A DNA stretch of 64,000 nucleotides from Xylocopa sonorina (GCF_050948175.1 NC_135195.1:4182001-4246000), one strand, 5' to 3'; counted from the first letter of the stretch, positions 1 through 13,690 are shown. The notes: a model not told the origin generated them from the sequence alone. Program-made: numbers and translations.

Positions 1-1215
1 TCAGGTTCTGCGCAAGCAAAAGTTTTAGACAGAGATGGTTTTGAAAAATGTGAAACAGTTAAAGGTGATCAGTATATAACTGATATGGCCTGTACTAAAG
101 GTCATACAGCAGGATTAAATAGTGGTTGTTGGCACCCATTCACAAAAGAAGAATACCTCACTTGTTCACAGGATAGTACATGTAGAATATGGATTTTATA
201 CAGACCACGAGCACATAAACATTTGATAAAGTGTAGAGCACAAAACGGAGTTAAAACTGTACCAACTACATGTGGTTATAGTAGAGAGGGTAATGTAGTG
301 GCTTGTGGTTGCATAGATGGTTCTGTACAAATGTGGGATCATAGAAAGAACTTTGTTAATCCATCGCTGATCCAAAGGAATGCACATGCACAGGGTGCTG
401 AGATATCAAGCTTAAGTTTTTCATATCTTGGACAAATGCTTGCTACTAGAAGTTGTGATGACACTTTAAAACTTTGGGATTTAAGAGCATTTAAATCACC
501 TATCTTTGAAGCAAAAAATTTATATTCTAGGTATGATACAACTGACTGTATGTTTAATCCAGATGATTCGATTCTTATTACAGGAGAGTCCGTGAGTAAG
601 GGTCAAAGCATGGGTAGAGTTCTTTTTTATGATACAAAAACCTTTGATCTTGTTAATGAAATAAGTGTGACAAACTCACATGTCATTAAAACGTTATGGC
701 ATCCAAAATTAAATCAAATATTTGTTGGCTGTGGAAATGGAATAGTTAAAGTATATTATGATTCAAAGAAGAGTTTGAGAGGTGCTAAATTATGTGTTGT
801 AAAAACGCATCTTAAACAAAAGCACATAGAGGTAATGTCAACTCAACAAATTATTACACCACATGCACTACCATTGTTCAGACAAGACAGGCCAAAGTCA
901 GTTCGTAAGCAAATGGAGAAAGATCGTTTGGATCCAGTTAAATCAAGGCGGCCAGATTTACCGATTACTTCTGGTCAAGGTGGGAGGGTTGCATCTTCTG
1001 GAGGTACACTTAGTTCTTATGTAATACGAAATTTGGGACTTAGCAAGAGGATAGAAGATGATCAAGATCCACGAGAGGCTATTTTGAAATATGCAAAAGT
1101 AGCAGAAGAAAATCCATACTGGATTGCTCCAGCATATAAGAAAACACAACCACAAACAATATTCCAAACAGATGAACAGGATGGTGCACCAAGTGCGAAA
1201 AAACAAAAATCATAA
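1..1215 (+). CDS. WDR70: WDR70 (gastrulation-defective) WD-repeat protein, 3' part
   Basis: The frame is open from base 1 to the stop at 1213-1215, giving 404 residues with the 5' end outside the window. No intron interrupts this part. WD-type blocks are visible, for example CSQDSTCRIW, GCIDGSVQMWD and RSCDDTLKLWDLRA, each ending in the W-D like pair of a beta-propeller blade. The C-terminal tail is charged (DRPKSVRKQMEKDR and a lysine-rich end), as in WDR70. The family is nuclear and is linked to CRL4 ubiquitin ligase and histone H2B ubiquitination in DNA repair. That role is family knowledge and cannot be seen here. A poly(A) signal AATAAA lies at 1312-1317. The name is fairly secure because the Q-N-G-V-K-T block and the tail resemble WDR70 rather than a generic WD protein. 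Confidence 0.88.
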   Translation, partial: SGSAQAKVLDRDGFEKCETVKGDQYITDMACTKGHTAGLNSGCWHPFTKEEYLTCSQDSTCRIWILYRPRAHKHLIKCRAQNGVKTVPTTCGYSREGNVVACGCIDGSVQMWDHRKNFVNPSLIQRNAHAQGAEISSLSFSYLGQMLATRSCDDTLKLWDLRAFKSPIFEAKNLYSRYDTTDCMFNPDDSILITGESVSKGQSMGRVLFYDTKTFDLVNEISVTNSHVIKTLWHPKLNQIFVGCGNGIVKVYYDSKKSLRGAKLCVVKTHLKQKHIEVMSTQQIITPHALPLFRQDRPKSVRKQMEKDRLDPVKSRRPDLPITSGQGGRVASSGGTLSSYVIRNLGLSKRIEDDQDPREAILKYAKVAEENPYWIAPAYKKTQPQTIFQTDEQDGAPSAKKQKS

Positions 1216-2837
1216 AGGTTTTGTATAAACTTTTATATATTGTAAAATATTCATTAAGAATGCTTTATGTATAAGTATATATAAATAGTATAAATATATA
1301 TTGTTAAACAAAATAAATTACATTTAGACAATAATGTTTAATATATGAATTAAATTGAATTACATATCCTTGCAGAAAGCACACACTAAAGAAGCGCTGC
1401 TATGATTTTGCTTTAATACAATATGATTCATTCATAATCTAAGTTATCTTTATCTGGTAAATGGTTAATAATTTTTTATTTTTTATTTGCAACTTCAACT
1501 TTTTACTTTAAATGTATCGAACAACGAGGTACGCTATTTTATTTATTTATTAACAATCAATAATGGTTTAATTTATTACATAGTACTGTAATATTACTAA
1601 TCAACTTCCCAAGAAATGTTATATTTAAAATGATAGTATATGCTATGATAAAATTATGTGCACTATCAATCAAATGGACCATGGTGAACTAGGGACATTT
1701 TTCAATACGAGAAGGAGGTCTGCATACTTCCCGGTAAATACATCTATTTTCAGATTTTATAGTAACAAAGAAATGTATTTGCTTTACTCTATATTGAAAT
1801 CCTATATTTTTGGTAACAGCAAAGAAGGACATTTGATTGTATAGTGATTAATTCGTGTACTCTCTTGCGAACGTGGGTTCCGTTTTTGGGAAATATCCCT
1901 ATATAATAAGAGTACAGGATTGAACAAACATGAAACCTAAATAAGATCAACTCCACCCATTTTTACTTTGCCGCGATATTCAAATGATAATAACTTTTTT
2001 TTTAACTTAAATATTATTTTTTATGTTCCTAAATATCTGTTATTACGTTTATGGATGTTACTTGATATTTCACCTTGTATATTTTTCTTCTCCAATTTTT
2101 GTCGAATTTACAGAACAAATTTTTGACAGAATAAGCTTTACTTTTCTTTATTGGAATCACTTATTAAATAACAGTCCTTTAAAATTAATGTACGTAATAT
2201 AAATTACATTTATATCGGGTATTCTTTCAGATATATGTATTCATCATGTGAATGTTAGCTTTCAGTTGCGTCCAAACACGAGTTGCTTACTTCATGCGAA
2301 TAACCCAACGTGATCTTTGAGCTAAAAAAAATCGGCAATCAAAATAAAATGTGAGGAATATATCAATGGCAATGAATGAGAATGTGTTATCAACGCACCT
2401 AATATAATTTAGTTTTCTAAATAATTTATCAATGTACTATATTAATTATTTATAGCATAATTTTAATAGTACATTTATGCACATGCTATTTTAATCATTT
2501 ACTAAATCTATTACACAGGTAAATTATAACATTTGATAATATAAGGTCAATTATAAATAGTGTTATTATTATAAAATGATCTTATTTTTATATGATCAAA
2601 TATATTTAAATATATTTCAACAGTAAATTATTTTTAACTATATTCAGTGAGTAATTTGTTTTTAGCATGTTCAGTTATTAATTAAATTACTAATTTCGAA
2701 ATATTTCGAATATTTGATATCACATTTTTAACAGTATATTACTTATCTGATTATTTCTTATGTTTATTTATATTTTCTATTGATGTTTAAAATATCCATA
2801 CATTTCAAATATTAAGATGTTTCAATTTTTTTCAGAC
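1216..2837. other. Intergenic DNA between WDR70 and SLC35G1-like gene
   Basis: AT-rich, with the WDR70 3' UTR at its left and probably the 5' UTR and promoter of the next gene at its right. The sequence TTTTTTCAG at 2827-2835 looks like a splice acceptor directly before the next start codon, so an untranslated upstream exon probably lies in this stretch. I see no convincing coding exon or RNA gene. Confidence 0.5.
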
Positions 2838-3884
2838 ATGTCGGAGCATGTTGAATTACAACATTTAGTTGATGGTGACATTGAAAGTAATGCAACAACG
2901 CAACAAAAGAAATGTTCAGTTTTAATATGCAAATCGTGCCCTTACCTTGGTCTGATACTTGCAACATTATCATCATTATTTTTCTCATTATGCAGTGTTA
3001 TTGTAAAAGGTTTAGTCGAAGTAAATCCAATGGAATTGGCAGCATTTCGATTCGTGGGTGTATTATTACCAGCAATACCAATTGTAATATATAAGGGAGA
3101 ACATCCATTTCCTAAAGGGCGTAGATTAATGCTAATATTAAGAAGTTTTGTGGGGACCACTGGCCTAATGCTAAGCTTTTATGCATTTCGGCATATGCCA
3201 TTAGCTGACGCATCTGTTGTAGTATTTTCTGTTCCTGTATTTGTAGCTATATTTGCAAGAATATTTCTGAAAGAGCCTTGTGGGTTATTTAATGTTATTA
3301 CAGTCTGTTTGACTTTGGTTGGTGTAATTTTAATAACACGTCCACCACTTATTTTTGGACATACTGTAGAGTCACTTTCAGATGGACATGTAAAAACACA
3401 ACATGCTGATCTATGGGGTGCTGTAGCAGCTTTCTCTGCAACTCTCTTTGGTGCAAATGCATATGTTTTATTAAGAGCTTTGAAAGGCCTTCATTTTTCT
3501 GTAATTATGACAAACTTTGGATCATTTGCTTTAATTCAGACGATAGTCATATCTTGGGCTATAGGTGCACTTTGTTTACCTAGATGTGGGACTGACAGAC
3601 TTTTAGTTGTTGCACTTGCCCTTTTCAGTTTTGGGGGACAAATACTACTAACATTAGCTCTACAAATGGAACAGGCAGGACCAGTTGCAATAGCAAGATC
3701 AGCAGATATAGTTTTTGCCTTTTTTTGGCAAGTTTTATTTTTCAATGAGATACCAAACCCTTATTCAGTAGGAGGAGCAATTGTAGTCACAAGTTCAGTT
3801 TTATTAACAGGATTAAGAAAGTGGGCTCTTTCATTACCAGAAACATCTAGTGTTAAAAAATCTTTGGGTATTTTGGTAATGTAA
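2838..3884 (+). CDS. Solute carrier family 35 member G1-like drug/metabolite transporter
   Basis: One open frame of 348 residues. An in-frame ATG exists at 2817, but a good acceptor (TTTCAG ending at 2835) sits two bases before the ATG at 2838, so I take MSEHVELQ as the start. The protein has about ten hydrophobic segments in two repeats, the EamA/DMT layout. Family motifs include the first-helix block SLFFSLCSVIVKGL, the block LRSFVGTTGLMLSFYAFRHM, and LADASVVVFSVPVFVAIFA before the second repeat. SLC35G members are membrane proteins of the ER or plasma membrane whose substrate is poorly defined. The coding part has no intron, which is common in this family. A possible poly(A) signal is at 4032-4037. 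Confidence 0.85.
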   Translation: MSEHVELQHLVDGDIESNATTQQKKCSVLICKSCPYLGLILATLSSLFFSLCSVIVKGLVEVNPMELAAFRFVGVLLPAIPIVIYKGEHPFPKGRRLMLILRSFVGTTGLMLSFYAFRHMPLADASVVVFSVPVFVAIFARIFLKEPCGLFNVITVCLTLVGVILITRPPLIFGHTVESLSDGHVKTQHADLWGAVAAFSATLFGANAYVLLRALKGLHFSVIMTNFGSFALIQTIVISWAIGALCLPRCGTDRLLVVALALFSFGGQILLTLALQMEQAGPVAIARSADIVFAFFWQVLFFNEIPNPYSVGGAIVVTSSVLLTGLRKWALSLPETSSVKKSLGILVM

Positions 3885-6164
3885 ATTATATATTAGAGAA
3901 AGAGTAATATAAGTATACAAATGCATTATATTATTTTCTTAAAAAATATCGTTTTCATAATAATAGTTTCAATAGAAGAAAGTTGCTTATATAGATGTAA
4001 TTTTGGCCTATAAACAAATTACTTAAAGTAAAATAAAGTTTATACGCATATATATAAATTTCTGAAATTTTACGCAACCAAATTGCTTCAAATATAAGAG
4101 TGCCATTATATTTATTATATATAATAAAAATTCACTTAGTATGAATATATTATGAAACATAAAGTAAATTAATTTACAGACTTATCAATTATTTACAAGT
4201 GATCCTCATACTTTAATATTGATAAATAGTAAATACAAACTATACAAAAGGTTCTATTACGAAAAATATTTCACCTAATTAACTTATAGAGATATGATTA
4301 GATTATCAATAAAAATTGATGAACTGTACTTTTTAGAAACTTTTTAGAAACACTAGTGCGTTAAATTTCATGATAAGCATTTATGAGATTCTTTCTTTAT
4401 GACTTTTGCCTGAATGAAAGTATAATTACTTTTAATAAAAAGTAATAATTATAATAATAAAATTGTTTTAGACAATGATCTTGCTAAACTCCATGGGACT
4501 TCTTAATAAACACTTTTCACAATGTATCAGTTTATTAACATATTTAAAAATAGCAGCTTTTGCATGATTCCTTTACAGACTATAACATTTTCCTAAGAAA
4601 CTGTTTATTATAACTACAAATTCTAGTCCAAAACACAGTATTAAAAGAAACTTTTCATAGATATTTTATAAATTCATGTAAGTTTGCTATTTATAAGTCT
4701 GTTTAAATTCTATGTATGTTAAAATATGTATATTACAAAATTCGTTTTTGTATACCACCTGTACTATACATGCATAAACTAACAAAACACTCTCTTATAC
4801 TTTGTAATACTTTATCATCTAGTCAAATCTTATGTACATATAAATACTATAATTTAATTAAAATGAAATTTTAAGCAGTGCACAAATTCAAAGTATATAA
4901 GTTTGTGATAAAGAAAGTGTACTATATTTAACATTTACATATTGTATAGAATAATTATTAAAATGATAAATTTTTGTTATTATTTATATCAAATCTATAG
5001 AGATTCAGCTACTACAAAATTATAAATTAAAAGTACATTTGTAAACTTATAATATATACAATTTAATATCATTTCTGATCTTACAAATAAAATAAGATAA
5101 TCTAATTTAGTGCAATTTAAAATTTTATAAGAATGTCTATTCAACAACGAATAAATAATGTTATATTTAAATGTACTTATATGAACTTGTACTTCTAAAG
5201 TATTGTTGTGTATAAAATATATAAATTATATCATATAATAAAATTTATATTAGAATGTTGACATGAAGTTATTCTTGTACAAAAAATATTATTCTAATAT
5301 AACAGTATTTTATATTTTATATATATGTATATAGATATATTGTTATTTATTAATTATACTTATTGTATTATAAAAATGAAAAATAATCTAGCAAAGAACA
5401 GGACATATTTAGATAAATGCGATCCATTAATAATTTGTAATGAACAAACCTAAGATGCACCAAATTCTGAAAATTAATTTTTTATAAGTTTGCCGGGCTT
5501 ACTGAATGCGTTTCTCGTAGATGTCGTTATCTTGAACAATTTTATGCAATGCATCGATTATTACATTTGATATGGTTTTTTATGCATCTTTTTTTAACAC
5601 AGAATGTTTGTTAAGTATATGTAGAAATATTACTTATTTGTATAGATACAGTAATAAAAAATAATAATGGGAAATAAGAAGATAGTGAATGACCAAGATT
5701 TCGCAGAAAATCACGTGTGATTGTTGACGTAGTAGACGAAATGACAAGCATAATGTTGCTCGTATTTGTATACTTAAAAAATTCTTCAGCTATTACTATA
5801 TAATTAGTATACTAAAAATATGCACATGACATATCTCTACACTATGATAAATATATAAGAATTAACTGTAGTAATATCCTATTGTGTAAATATAATTACA
5901 ATTATGATTACTATTCTAATGTGATATATTTCACAAGATTACACCTTTTTTTATTAGAAGAACAAGTTACAGACATTATTCATAGTGATCTATGCATGTT
6001 GTTTATTTACTTCATTATCTTGTCTTTGAGTATATATCACAAGAAGTAAAACGTTATCTTAATTTATGATTAGAATGATCTTATCACTGTTATGCAAGAA
6101 AAGTGATTTAAAACAAGAATCTGTAACGGAGATCATTATTTCTCTGCAGTAATTTACTCTAGTT
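3885..6164. other. Intergenic DNA and 3' UTR between SLC35G1-like gene and TANGO2
   Basis: A 2.3-kb AT-rich stretch. Its left part is probably the transporter 3' UTR and its right part the TANGO2 promoter and 5' UTR. An E-box core CACGTG lies near 5713, upstream of TANGO2. No gene is supported. A 26-codon open stretch on the minus strand near 5500-5570 is treated as rejected. Confidence 0.4.
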
Positions 6165-7497
6165 ATGTGTATTTTATTTATTTATCGTAATCCTGATGCC
6201 GATTCTGAGTCCTATCGATTAATTTTGATCTCAAATCGAGATGAAGACATTAAACGACCAGCATTACCAGCACATTATTGGGAAAATCATCCACAATGTT
6301 TAGGAGGTACATTTAAACTGTGCATAAAATTAATTATAATTATAGTCTTCGTTGAAATATATTAATAAATATACATTGTAAATATATATAATATGAAATA
6401 AATTTGAAATTTGTAGTATATAATAATAATTTATGCTTTGTCAGGTACTGATATGGAGCCTGGAAGAGAAGGTGGGACATGGCTAGGTGTATCATTAACA
6501 GGAAAAGCTGGAGTTGTTTTAAATTTATCTACTGAAGCAAGTTCAACTAACATTCCAAAACAAGGACGAGGATTTTTGGTGCCCAATTTCCTTATCTCAA
6601 AAGATTCTGCAATTTCTTATTTGAATGATTTGCACAAGGACAAGCAAATATATAATCCTTTTGTTTTGGTTTTAATGGATTTACAGTATGTAAATCCATT
6701 ACATTATTTTTGAGTTGACATTTTTTATCAGTACATTGATGATATAGAATGGCTCAAGAAAGTATTTAAGTACTCATATATGTAATTTCTAAGTTATATC
6801 CAGAAAGCTAAAAAATAATTTAAGGATACATATATATATTAATATATATATATTAAAGTAATTTTTTTGCAAGGTATGAATCATGTAAATGAGTTACAAA
6901 AATATTCACGAGCTACTCTATATATTTTTTGGTACAGTACAATTCTTTAAATTAATATGTAAAATATTGATTAATCTGTATTAATTTTGTAGGAATGCTG
7001 ATATTACCTACCTTAGCAGTTCTCTTACATCAAGAGGACCTGTTTCAAGTCAAGGTAGTATTCTAGGTTTTGGTAATAGTAGCCCTGATGTTCCATTTAA
7101 AAAAGTTGAAACAGGGAAAGAAATTTTCAAAAATATTGTTAAAAATGTCACGGTATCTAAGCAAACAAAACTTATTGAAGAGCTTTTGACATTTTTGAAA
7201 TCAAAAGATATGTATGTATCATTTTTTAATGATTGTTACTGCACATTGTTATTGATTGATTATTTTGTAAATAATATTTGCAGGCATTTGCCAGATGTTA
7301 AATTAGAAAAACGTTATCCAACAAACTATAAGGAACTTAGTTCAATTTTTGTAGTAACTGGTGGATATTGTACACGAACTCATTCTATAATATTGGTTAA
7401 TGGAAAAAATGAAATAACATTTGTCGAAGAGACGCTTATGCCAGATTCAACATGGAAACGTCAAATCTTTAATAACAAATTATCATGTAAATGCTAG
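6165..7497 (+). CDS. TANGO2: Transport and Golgi organization protein 2 (TANGO2, NRDE family)
   Basis: Four exons join in frame: 6165-6306, 6445-6685, 6993-7211 and 7284-7497, giving 271 residues (human TANGO2 is 276). The start is typical of the family: Met-Cys-Ile followed by a hydrophobic strand, then the NRDE-type motif SNRDED at about residues 23-28. EGGTWLGVSLTGKAGVVLN follows in exon 2. The C-terminal exon holds THSIILVNGKNEITFVEET, the strand that carries the substrate-facing residues in this NTN-hydrolase-like fold. Cys2 would be the N-terminal residue after Met removal. TANGO2 is linked to mitochondrial and ER-Golgi lipid and heme handling, with its biochemistry still debated. A poly(A) signal is at 7505-7510. 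The gene converges with FANCD2, with only 154 bases between stop codons. Confidence 0.92.
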
Positions 7498-7651
7498 TAG
7501 TCATAATAAAAATAACTATAGGCAATATTTACATTAGATTATATTATTAGATTTGAAAATGTATAAAATTTATATTTATCAGTATAATATATTGTTTTAT
7601 GGAACTTATATTTTTAATAATTACTTCTTCTTGAGCTTCTTGGCAAAAAAA

Positions 7652-10600
7652 TCATGGTGCATTATCTTCATCAATAAGATCATCACTAGAATCACTTTCT
7701 AATACATCCGATAATACATTAGTTGCATCATCAGTTATATCAGAATTTGGTAGAGTACTTCCTTCTGATGACAAATTCTGAAAACATTGATTAAAATATA
7801 AAACGTAATACAATGATACATATTTTTAAATATATATATATGTACATAATGAAAGTTTGAAAATCATTTAACACACCTGGGAAAGAATTTCTTGACCTTC
7901 TAAGTTTTTGTTAATAAGGTTACCCATCCAAAATGCAGTAGGACTATTATTAAGAACTAACATTCCTTTCACGCTATAAATTAATCTCTCTAATATGGTT
8001 TTTGCCGCAGGAATATATTTTGTAAGTGTAAGATCTTTCTTTTCTGCACTATCACAACATATTGTATGTAAATATCGTGTGCCTCCTAAAATAATTATAT
8101 TATCTCAGCTAATTTTCTAATGCTAATTTTATTCTTTCAATTAACTGCGCGAACTACAAATTCACGAATTAAAACGATGTACACACTGTAAGCACTCAGT
8201 ACAATTTTAATGTCTTTTTTTAAACCATTTATAATTGCATTGTATAAATTGATAATATACTCATGTGTGGCACGATTCATAGGTAAATAAGCACAAATAT
8301 TTTTGCGATCCGTATTACTTAACTATTGAGCATGTAACCCATAGGTTGCTCATATTTGACAAATGATAATATGGTTGATACCTTGCATCATTTTTAATAT
8401 TTTGGTCACTTCTTCCACTTGGTACTTTAAATTATGTTCCAAAACAGGCATCCCAAGGTTTAAAAAAGATTTCAATAATATTGGCATATGTTTTAGGAAA
8501 ATCAGTATATTACTTTTTGTTGTTATTATTTTACATGTTTGTACTAACTTCTGTACGTTTGTTGCAACTTCATACCACAAATCTATTCTTTTGGGATCTC
8601 TATTGAGAAGTAAAATTAAATGTATCAAATATTTATTTAATATAAAAGAATTCAAATTAAATATAAAACACATACCTATCAATCATTGGTAACGCTACTT
8701 TTATACCATTAATTAAACCATCAAACATTTTTTTGAACAAAAAATGAAAGTTATTCTTTGTTATAGAGGGTATTCTGTTTAAACCGTCTTTAGATTTCTC
8801 CAATTTTGAAACTTCATCTGGTAACCATTCCAAAACTGAAGTAACTGTCTGTAATGGTAGTGGTTCGTTATTTATCCAACTATTTAACAATTTAATTACA
8901 GCTGATTTATATTGAGTACTAGCATGATTATCTTCTGGCCACTGAAGACATAAAAACCCAAATGCCATTTTTGCTAAATCAAAAAAAAGGGATTGTTAAA
9001 AAAAGCAGTAAAAGATAACAATTTTGGTAATTCTAGTGTCAGTAAATTACAAGTTTTATGAGATATTTATACTCACCATATTTTTCTTTATGTTCTTTGG
9101 TATAAGACTCTGAATGTTTCATTAATGATTGGCACATATCGATTAATGAAATTGATAGTGATATTTGTGTAGCAATATCAGATAGAGATTCAAAATATTT
9201 GCAAGATTCTGCAACAAGTTCTTTGCAAGATCTTAATGTAATATTGCTTTTATTTACTTGCATAGCTAAAGTTCGTAAACCATCTGAAGATCAATACATA
9301 AATTATTAAAATACATTATAGATTGTAGCTATTATATATAAATACATTAGATACAAATATGATAAATTTTCTATATTAGTATATTAAATTACATAACATA
9401 TAAAATGTCTGTTTATATATCTGCTTCTAATATATAACACACCTCGCAATAATATATTGTAAGTAACACTTTCAAATTCCTTCCAATTAAATATTTTCGT
9501 TAAAAGGCATAACAATAATCTTCCAGCTTCTCTATTTTGGCTATCGTTTTCTACTCTCAAAGTATTCACAATATCTTGTAATTTTGCACAAATTTTAGGT
9601 AGCAACTTAATTAAATCTTCAATACATTTTTCATTAGTGTCATGTTCAAGAATCCCTAAAAGCTCTTGAACAATAAAACATACTTGTTTTACAGATATAC
9701 TGCGTCCTACAGATTGCGACGTGTTTATTTCCATTTGTACATCCAGTAGATGTACTATCTATGAGAAGTATTATAAAGTATGAATAATAAATACAAATAT
9801 AATTATGTTATGCTAATTATATCATATTACTTAATTTTGTATTAATATAAGTTCCTTAAAATTGAGTTTTTCAATATTATTTTAAAATAAAATACATATA
9901 ATTAGATAAATGCAATCATACCGTTGCATCAAACTTTCTGAAGTAAATTGGATTTTTAGAACATATTACAGAGCTTGACTCCCAATTTTTACTTTCATTA
10001 AAGCTCACAGATTGTTCTTTAAGCTTTTTCTTTCCTTTTTTCCCGGTCTTTTTGCCAACTTTTTTGTCTATACCTACAAATGGTGGTAATGGAAACTGAT
10101 GAAAATAACAAGGTGGTGGTTGATATTTTGTATCGCATAAAGTAAATAATGTGCTCAGTTCACTTTGCAAATCTATTAAATTATCTAATCGTTGTATTAC
10201 TTGTTTCCGCAATAAACGGTCTTTTTGTGTAACAAAACCGCTAATTACCTCACGAAACCTAAAAATTTATTTTTGTGATCAGTTTGTTTAAAATCGCTAT
10301 CATAATTTTATTTATTTACTTAATTTAGAACTTACCAATTAATGCAACATATTACCAAATCCAATACTGAGTTCTCTGCTATATCTATGTTTTCTGGCAT
10401 TAATATCTCACATCCCAAAAGAGAGTTTATAGCACTCAGATCTTCATTCTTATTAAGTTTGATACAACAAGTTTTAAGAAGTTTAAACGAAATTGGTACA
10501 ATTGCTCCATATTTTTTATTTTCAAAGGTTAAAACGCAATTTTCTGCTTCATTCTCTGCCTCGTTCAATCCAAACTTAGGAATTAATTCACCTCTGAATA

Positions 10601-13600
10601 TAACATATAAGATTATCAAATAAAATGTTGTTATAAATGTTTTACAGTAAATATTATAAACCATTCTGTACCTGTAACTTGTTTTATCAACCATATTTGT
10701 ATTAATAAATTCTTCTTCAATATATTTTGTAAGAGTTCTTATGAACTTTGGATTAATATTTTGAATTTGTGAAATAATACATGTTAATTCATCATAAAAA
10801 AGTGCTTTTGACCTTGGACAGCTCTTCACATTATTTAACACTGTTCCTACCAGGATAAAAGATAAAAAAAACATCAGTATAATTACAATTTTTATAGTAA
10901 TTGCATAATATTATGTAAATATTTTACAATGCTTACTAAATAAGTCATAAGCTGCATCAAATTGTTCTGTCTTTTCCACTAAATGTTTTATTGCCATTAC
11001 TGCTCCTAAAACACCTTTACACTTTGTCCTAAAATGTAGAAATAGAATTAGATATAACAAAAAATATTTTTTGTTTATTTTACAAATATTTTGTACAGTA
11101 TTTTACTAACTACTTTAAAAATAAGGTACTTTAAAAATAAGGAACTATAGTAGAAAATAACCAATTTGGATTCATCATAGTTCACAGTCTATTAATCTTG
11201 TTGTAGATATTAAAAACATTCTTATGTCATTTCTCTTATAGCAATATCATATCAGTATATACTTTATACTTAAATAATATTATTTTGACAACGAATTTCC
11301 AATTTGGGCATTTGCTACTAGTACATTTTATACTTTATCATATTAATACATACAATGGATTAAAATTTGATAATTGTTTCTGCATTAGTATGAATAAGTC
11401 ATCACGCAAGGAATCTGTTATAGAACTGGAATTTGTACATAAATGTTGTAATAAATCGTTCAATGTACCAACTTCTTCTAGACTTAAATTATCCATCTTT
11501 TCAAGTGCAATACGAAGATGATTACAATGCGTTACTAAGCATTGTCTGTCTTCTTCTTTTGCTACCATATTACGAAGAAATGCTAAAGCATTTCTAACTG
11601 TTTGGTCATTATCGCCTATTAAGAATATAATTTTTTCTAGAATCTCTCTTTGTTTAAATACATTCTTTTTGTGACACCTAAACTGTAAACGCAACCAATC
11701 ACTGGAGAAATCAATAAATACACGCTCATCTGTTTTTAAAAAATTACTCGACACTTGCAATGCAGTTGGTTGTAACTCTTCCATGACCTACAAACAGTAT
11801 TTTATATAATTTGTGTAAATTCTTAACAAAACGACCATGTTTGTATTATGTATATAATACGAACTTGTTTATAATCGTTATACAATGAATTCAGTAAACT
11901 TGTTCTATAAAACCCAGATCGTATATGTTGTTTAAATATAGTTTCAACAATTTTTCTTTTTGTTTCTGTTGTTGAATATATAAGAAGTAAAAGAATGATA
12001 TCAAGTGGTTTAGGATCCTTAATAACATCTTTTATAACTGTTATAGTTTCATTTACTATATTTTTTGAAAGAAGCATATTCATTTTTAAAGTATTGACTA
12101 TATCCAATTGGCTTTGCAAACATTCCTCAATATTCTCTCCTATGAGAGGTTGCATATCGGTATTACGCAATACTTTTAATGTTTTTTCAAAAATTTTTAT
12201 ATTTGTATAGTCCTCTAAAACAAATCTGTGCAGGAAATTATCATAATTATCACATTTATATTATATTTCCATACTGTACTCTGTAATCATAATTAAACAT
12301 ACTTTACAATAGCTGGTATTGCATTTACTTTAACATTTGTTTTCAATAAGTTTAATGTTTTTTCTTTATATTCATCTAAATATTCTTTTCCAAGATTTAA
12401 ATTTGTCATACAATTTAAGATCAACTTTATTAATTCAGAATTCTCTTCTAGAATTCTTTTTAGAATTTCAGCAACAGCTTGATGTTGTTTGTCAGTTACT
12501 ATATCAGGCAAAAATATTATTAATTCACTCTGAAACCACAAAGGACATGTTTCTAGAAGTTGTTCCAAGTTGCTAGTCAAAGCATTGGAATTTGTTATTA
12601 CATCCAAGAAACGAAATTGTTGCAACAATGAGAGAGCCCAAGGTATTGATTCAATGGAATCACTAAAAAAGTATAATAAATAAAATTAAAGAAATTAACG
12701 TCAAAATACTATAATAATAATAATAATAAACATACGCTATAAGTACAGCTTCATTCAGCTTGGTTAAAAGACTGTTATGTATTTCTGGATGTAGTTCTGA
12801 AACTTGCAACAGAAGTTTTACAAGAGATGGATTATACAAAACATTTGACATTTCATTATTAATCTCCAGTTCCATATCAGCTAAAGCACTTAAGAAATTC
12901 TGTTCATTCTCGAAATACTTTTCCATTAAAGTAATTAACTCTATTTTCTCATATTTCTTTGAATTCAGTAGCTCTTTCATTTTCTTTTGAACTATCACAA
13001 TATCTTTACCTAAAACAATTTAATGAACAAAATTTGATATAATCTAAATTATAAATATTTGATTAATACTCACAAAGTAGATGTGGACCATTTGGATTTA
13101 TCTTAATGCCCGATTCGTGTAAGAATTCAACAAATTTACATTTTACAACAGAGATTGCATTAATATCTTCTTCTATGTCTGTCGAAACACGTGATAAACT
13201 ATTGGAACTACTTCTCTCATTATTAGTATCATATGAATCTCGTGTAATATCATTATTATTGCGCCTTTTCTTTACAACTGTTGATTCTGCCAAAGGAAAG
13301 CCCAAATCATCACCGCTAACAGATTCTGTGTTATCATAACTTTGTGATTTACGTTTACGTGATGTTTCTTCAATTGTAATCTTTCTTTTAATCGTTTCTT
13401 CTGCAAATTCACTACTATTACTTGAAAATACATCATCGCATGATGATTTACCTTCACCTGTGTGTAAATATTTTGTTTAATAGCTTCACAAAACTTGAAT
13501 ATTTTTGAAATACTCTTCCAATAAACTTACTTTGAGTTGAAAAAGATTTCTCAGCAAGTAAAGAACTGTTACGTTTTAGTTGTTGAACATTTTGTGATTT

Positions 13601-13690
13601 AGTTAAAAATGAATTACTTTTTAATGGTAATTGACCTTCTTTTAAGTTTTTATGCAAACCAGCACCAAATTTTAATTTTCTTCTATCCAT
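7652..13690 (-). CDS. FANCD2: Fanconi anemia group D2 protein
   Basis: Sixteen exons on the minus strand join in frame to 1,402 residues (human about 1,450): 13690-13531, 13457-13074, 13009-12736, 12662-12303, 12225-11865, 11787-11354, 11028-10937, 10846-10672, 10593-10336, 10258-9922, 9758-9443, 9283-9077, 8973-8676, 8599-8382, 8085-7877 and 7777-7652. Family blocks include LLIYSTTETKRK..IRSGFYRTSLL, ALFYDEL, CINWFREV, TAFWMGNLINKNLEG and an acidic C-terminal tail. Exon 7 encodes KCKGVLGAV, which aligns with the region of the monoubiquitinated lysine of human FANCD2; which lysine is equivalent is my inference. The protein forms the ID2 clamp with FANCI in interstrand-crosslink repair. Only one unusual gap exists, a small open stretch inside the intron between exons 14 and 15. 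The start MDRRK is the first ATG. VPS33A lies head-to-head upstream. Confidence 0.95.

Noticed and set aside
958..1206. 82-codon frame antisense to WDR70
   Set aside because: Shadow of a real coding exon; composition mirrors the plus-strand protein.
1656..1844. 62-codon frame in the WDR70-SLC35G1 gap
   Set aside because: No splice partners, no recognisable motif, and a length expected by chance in AT-rich DNA.
5496..5580. Minus-strand open stretch reading DALHKIVQDNDIYEKRIQ
   Set aside because: Protein-like, with a possible donor after it, but a stop lies just upstream with no acceptor or start codon between, and no partner exon was found.
8363..8692. 109-codon plus-strand frame over FANCD2
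   Set aside because: Overlaps real minus-strand exon 14 and is its antisense shadow.
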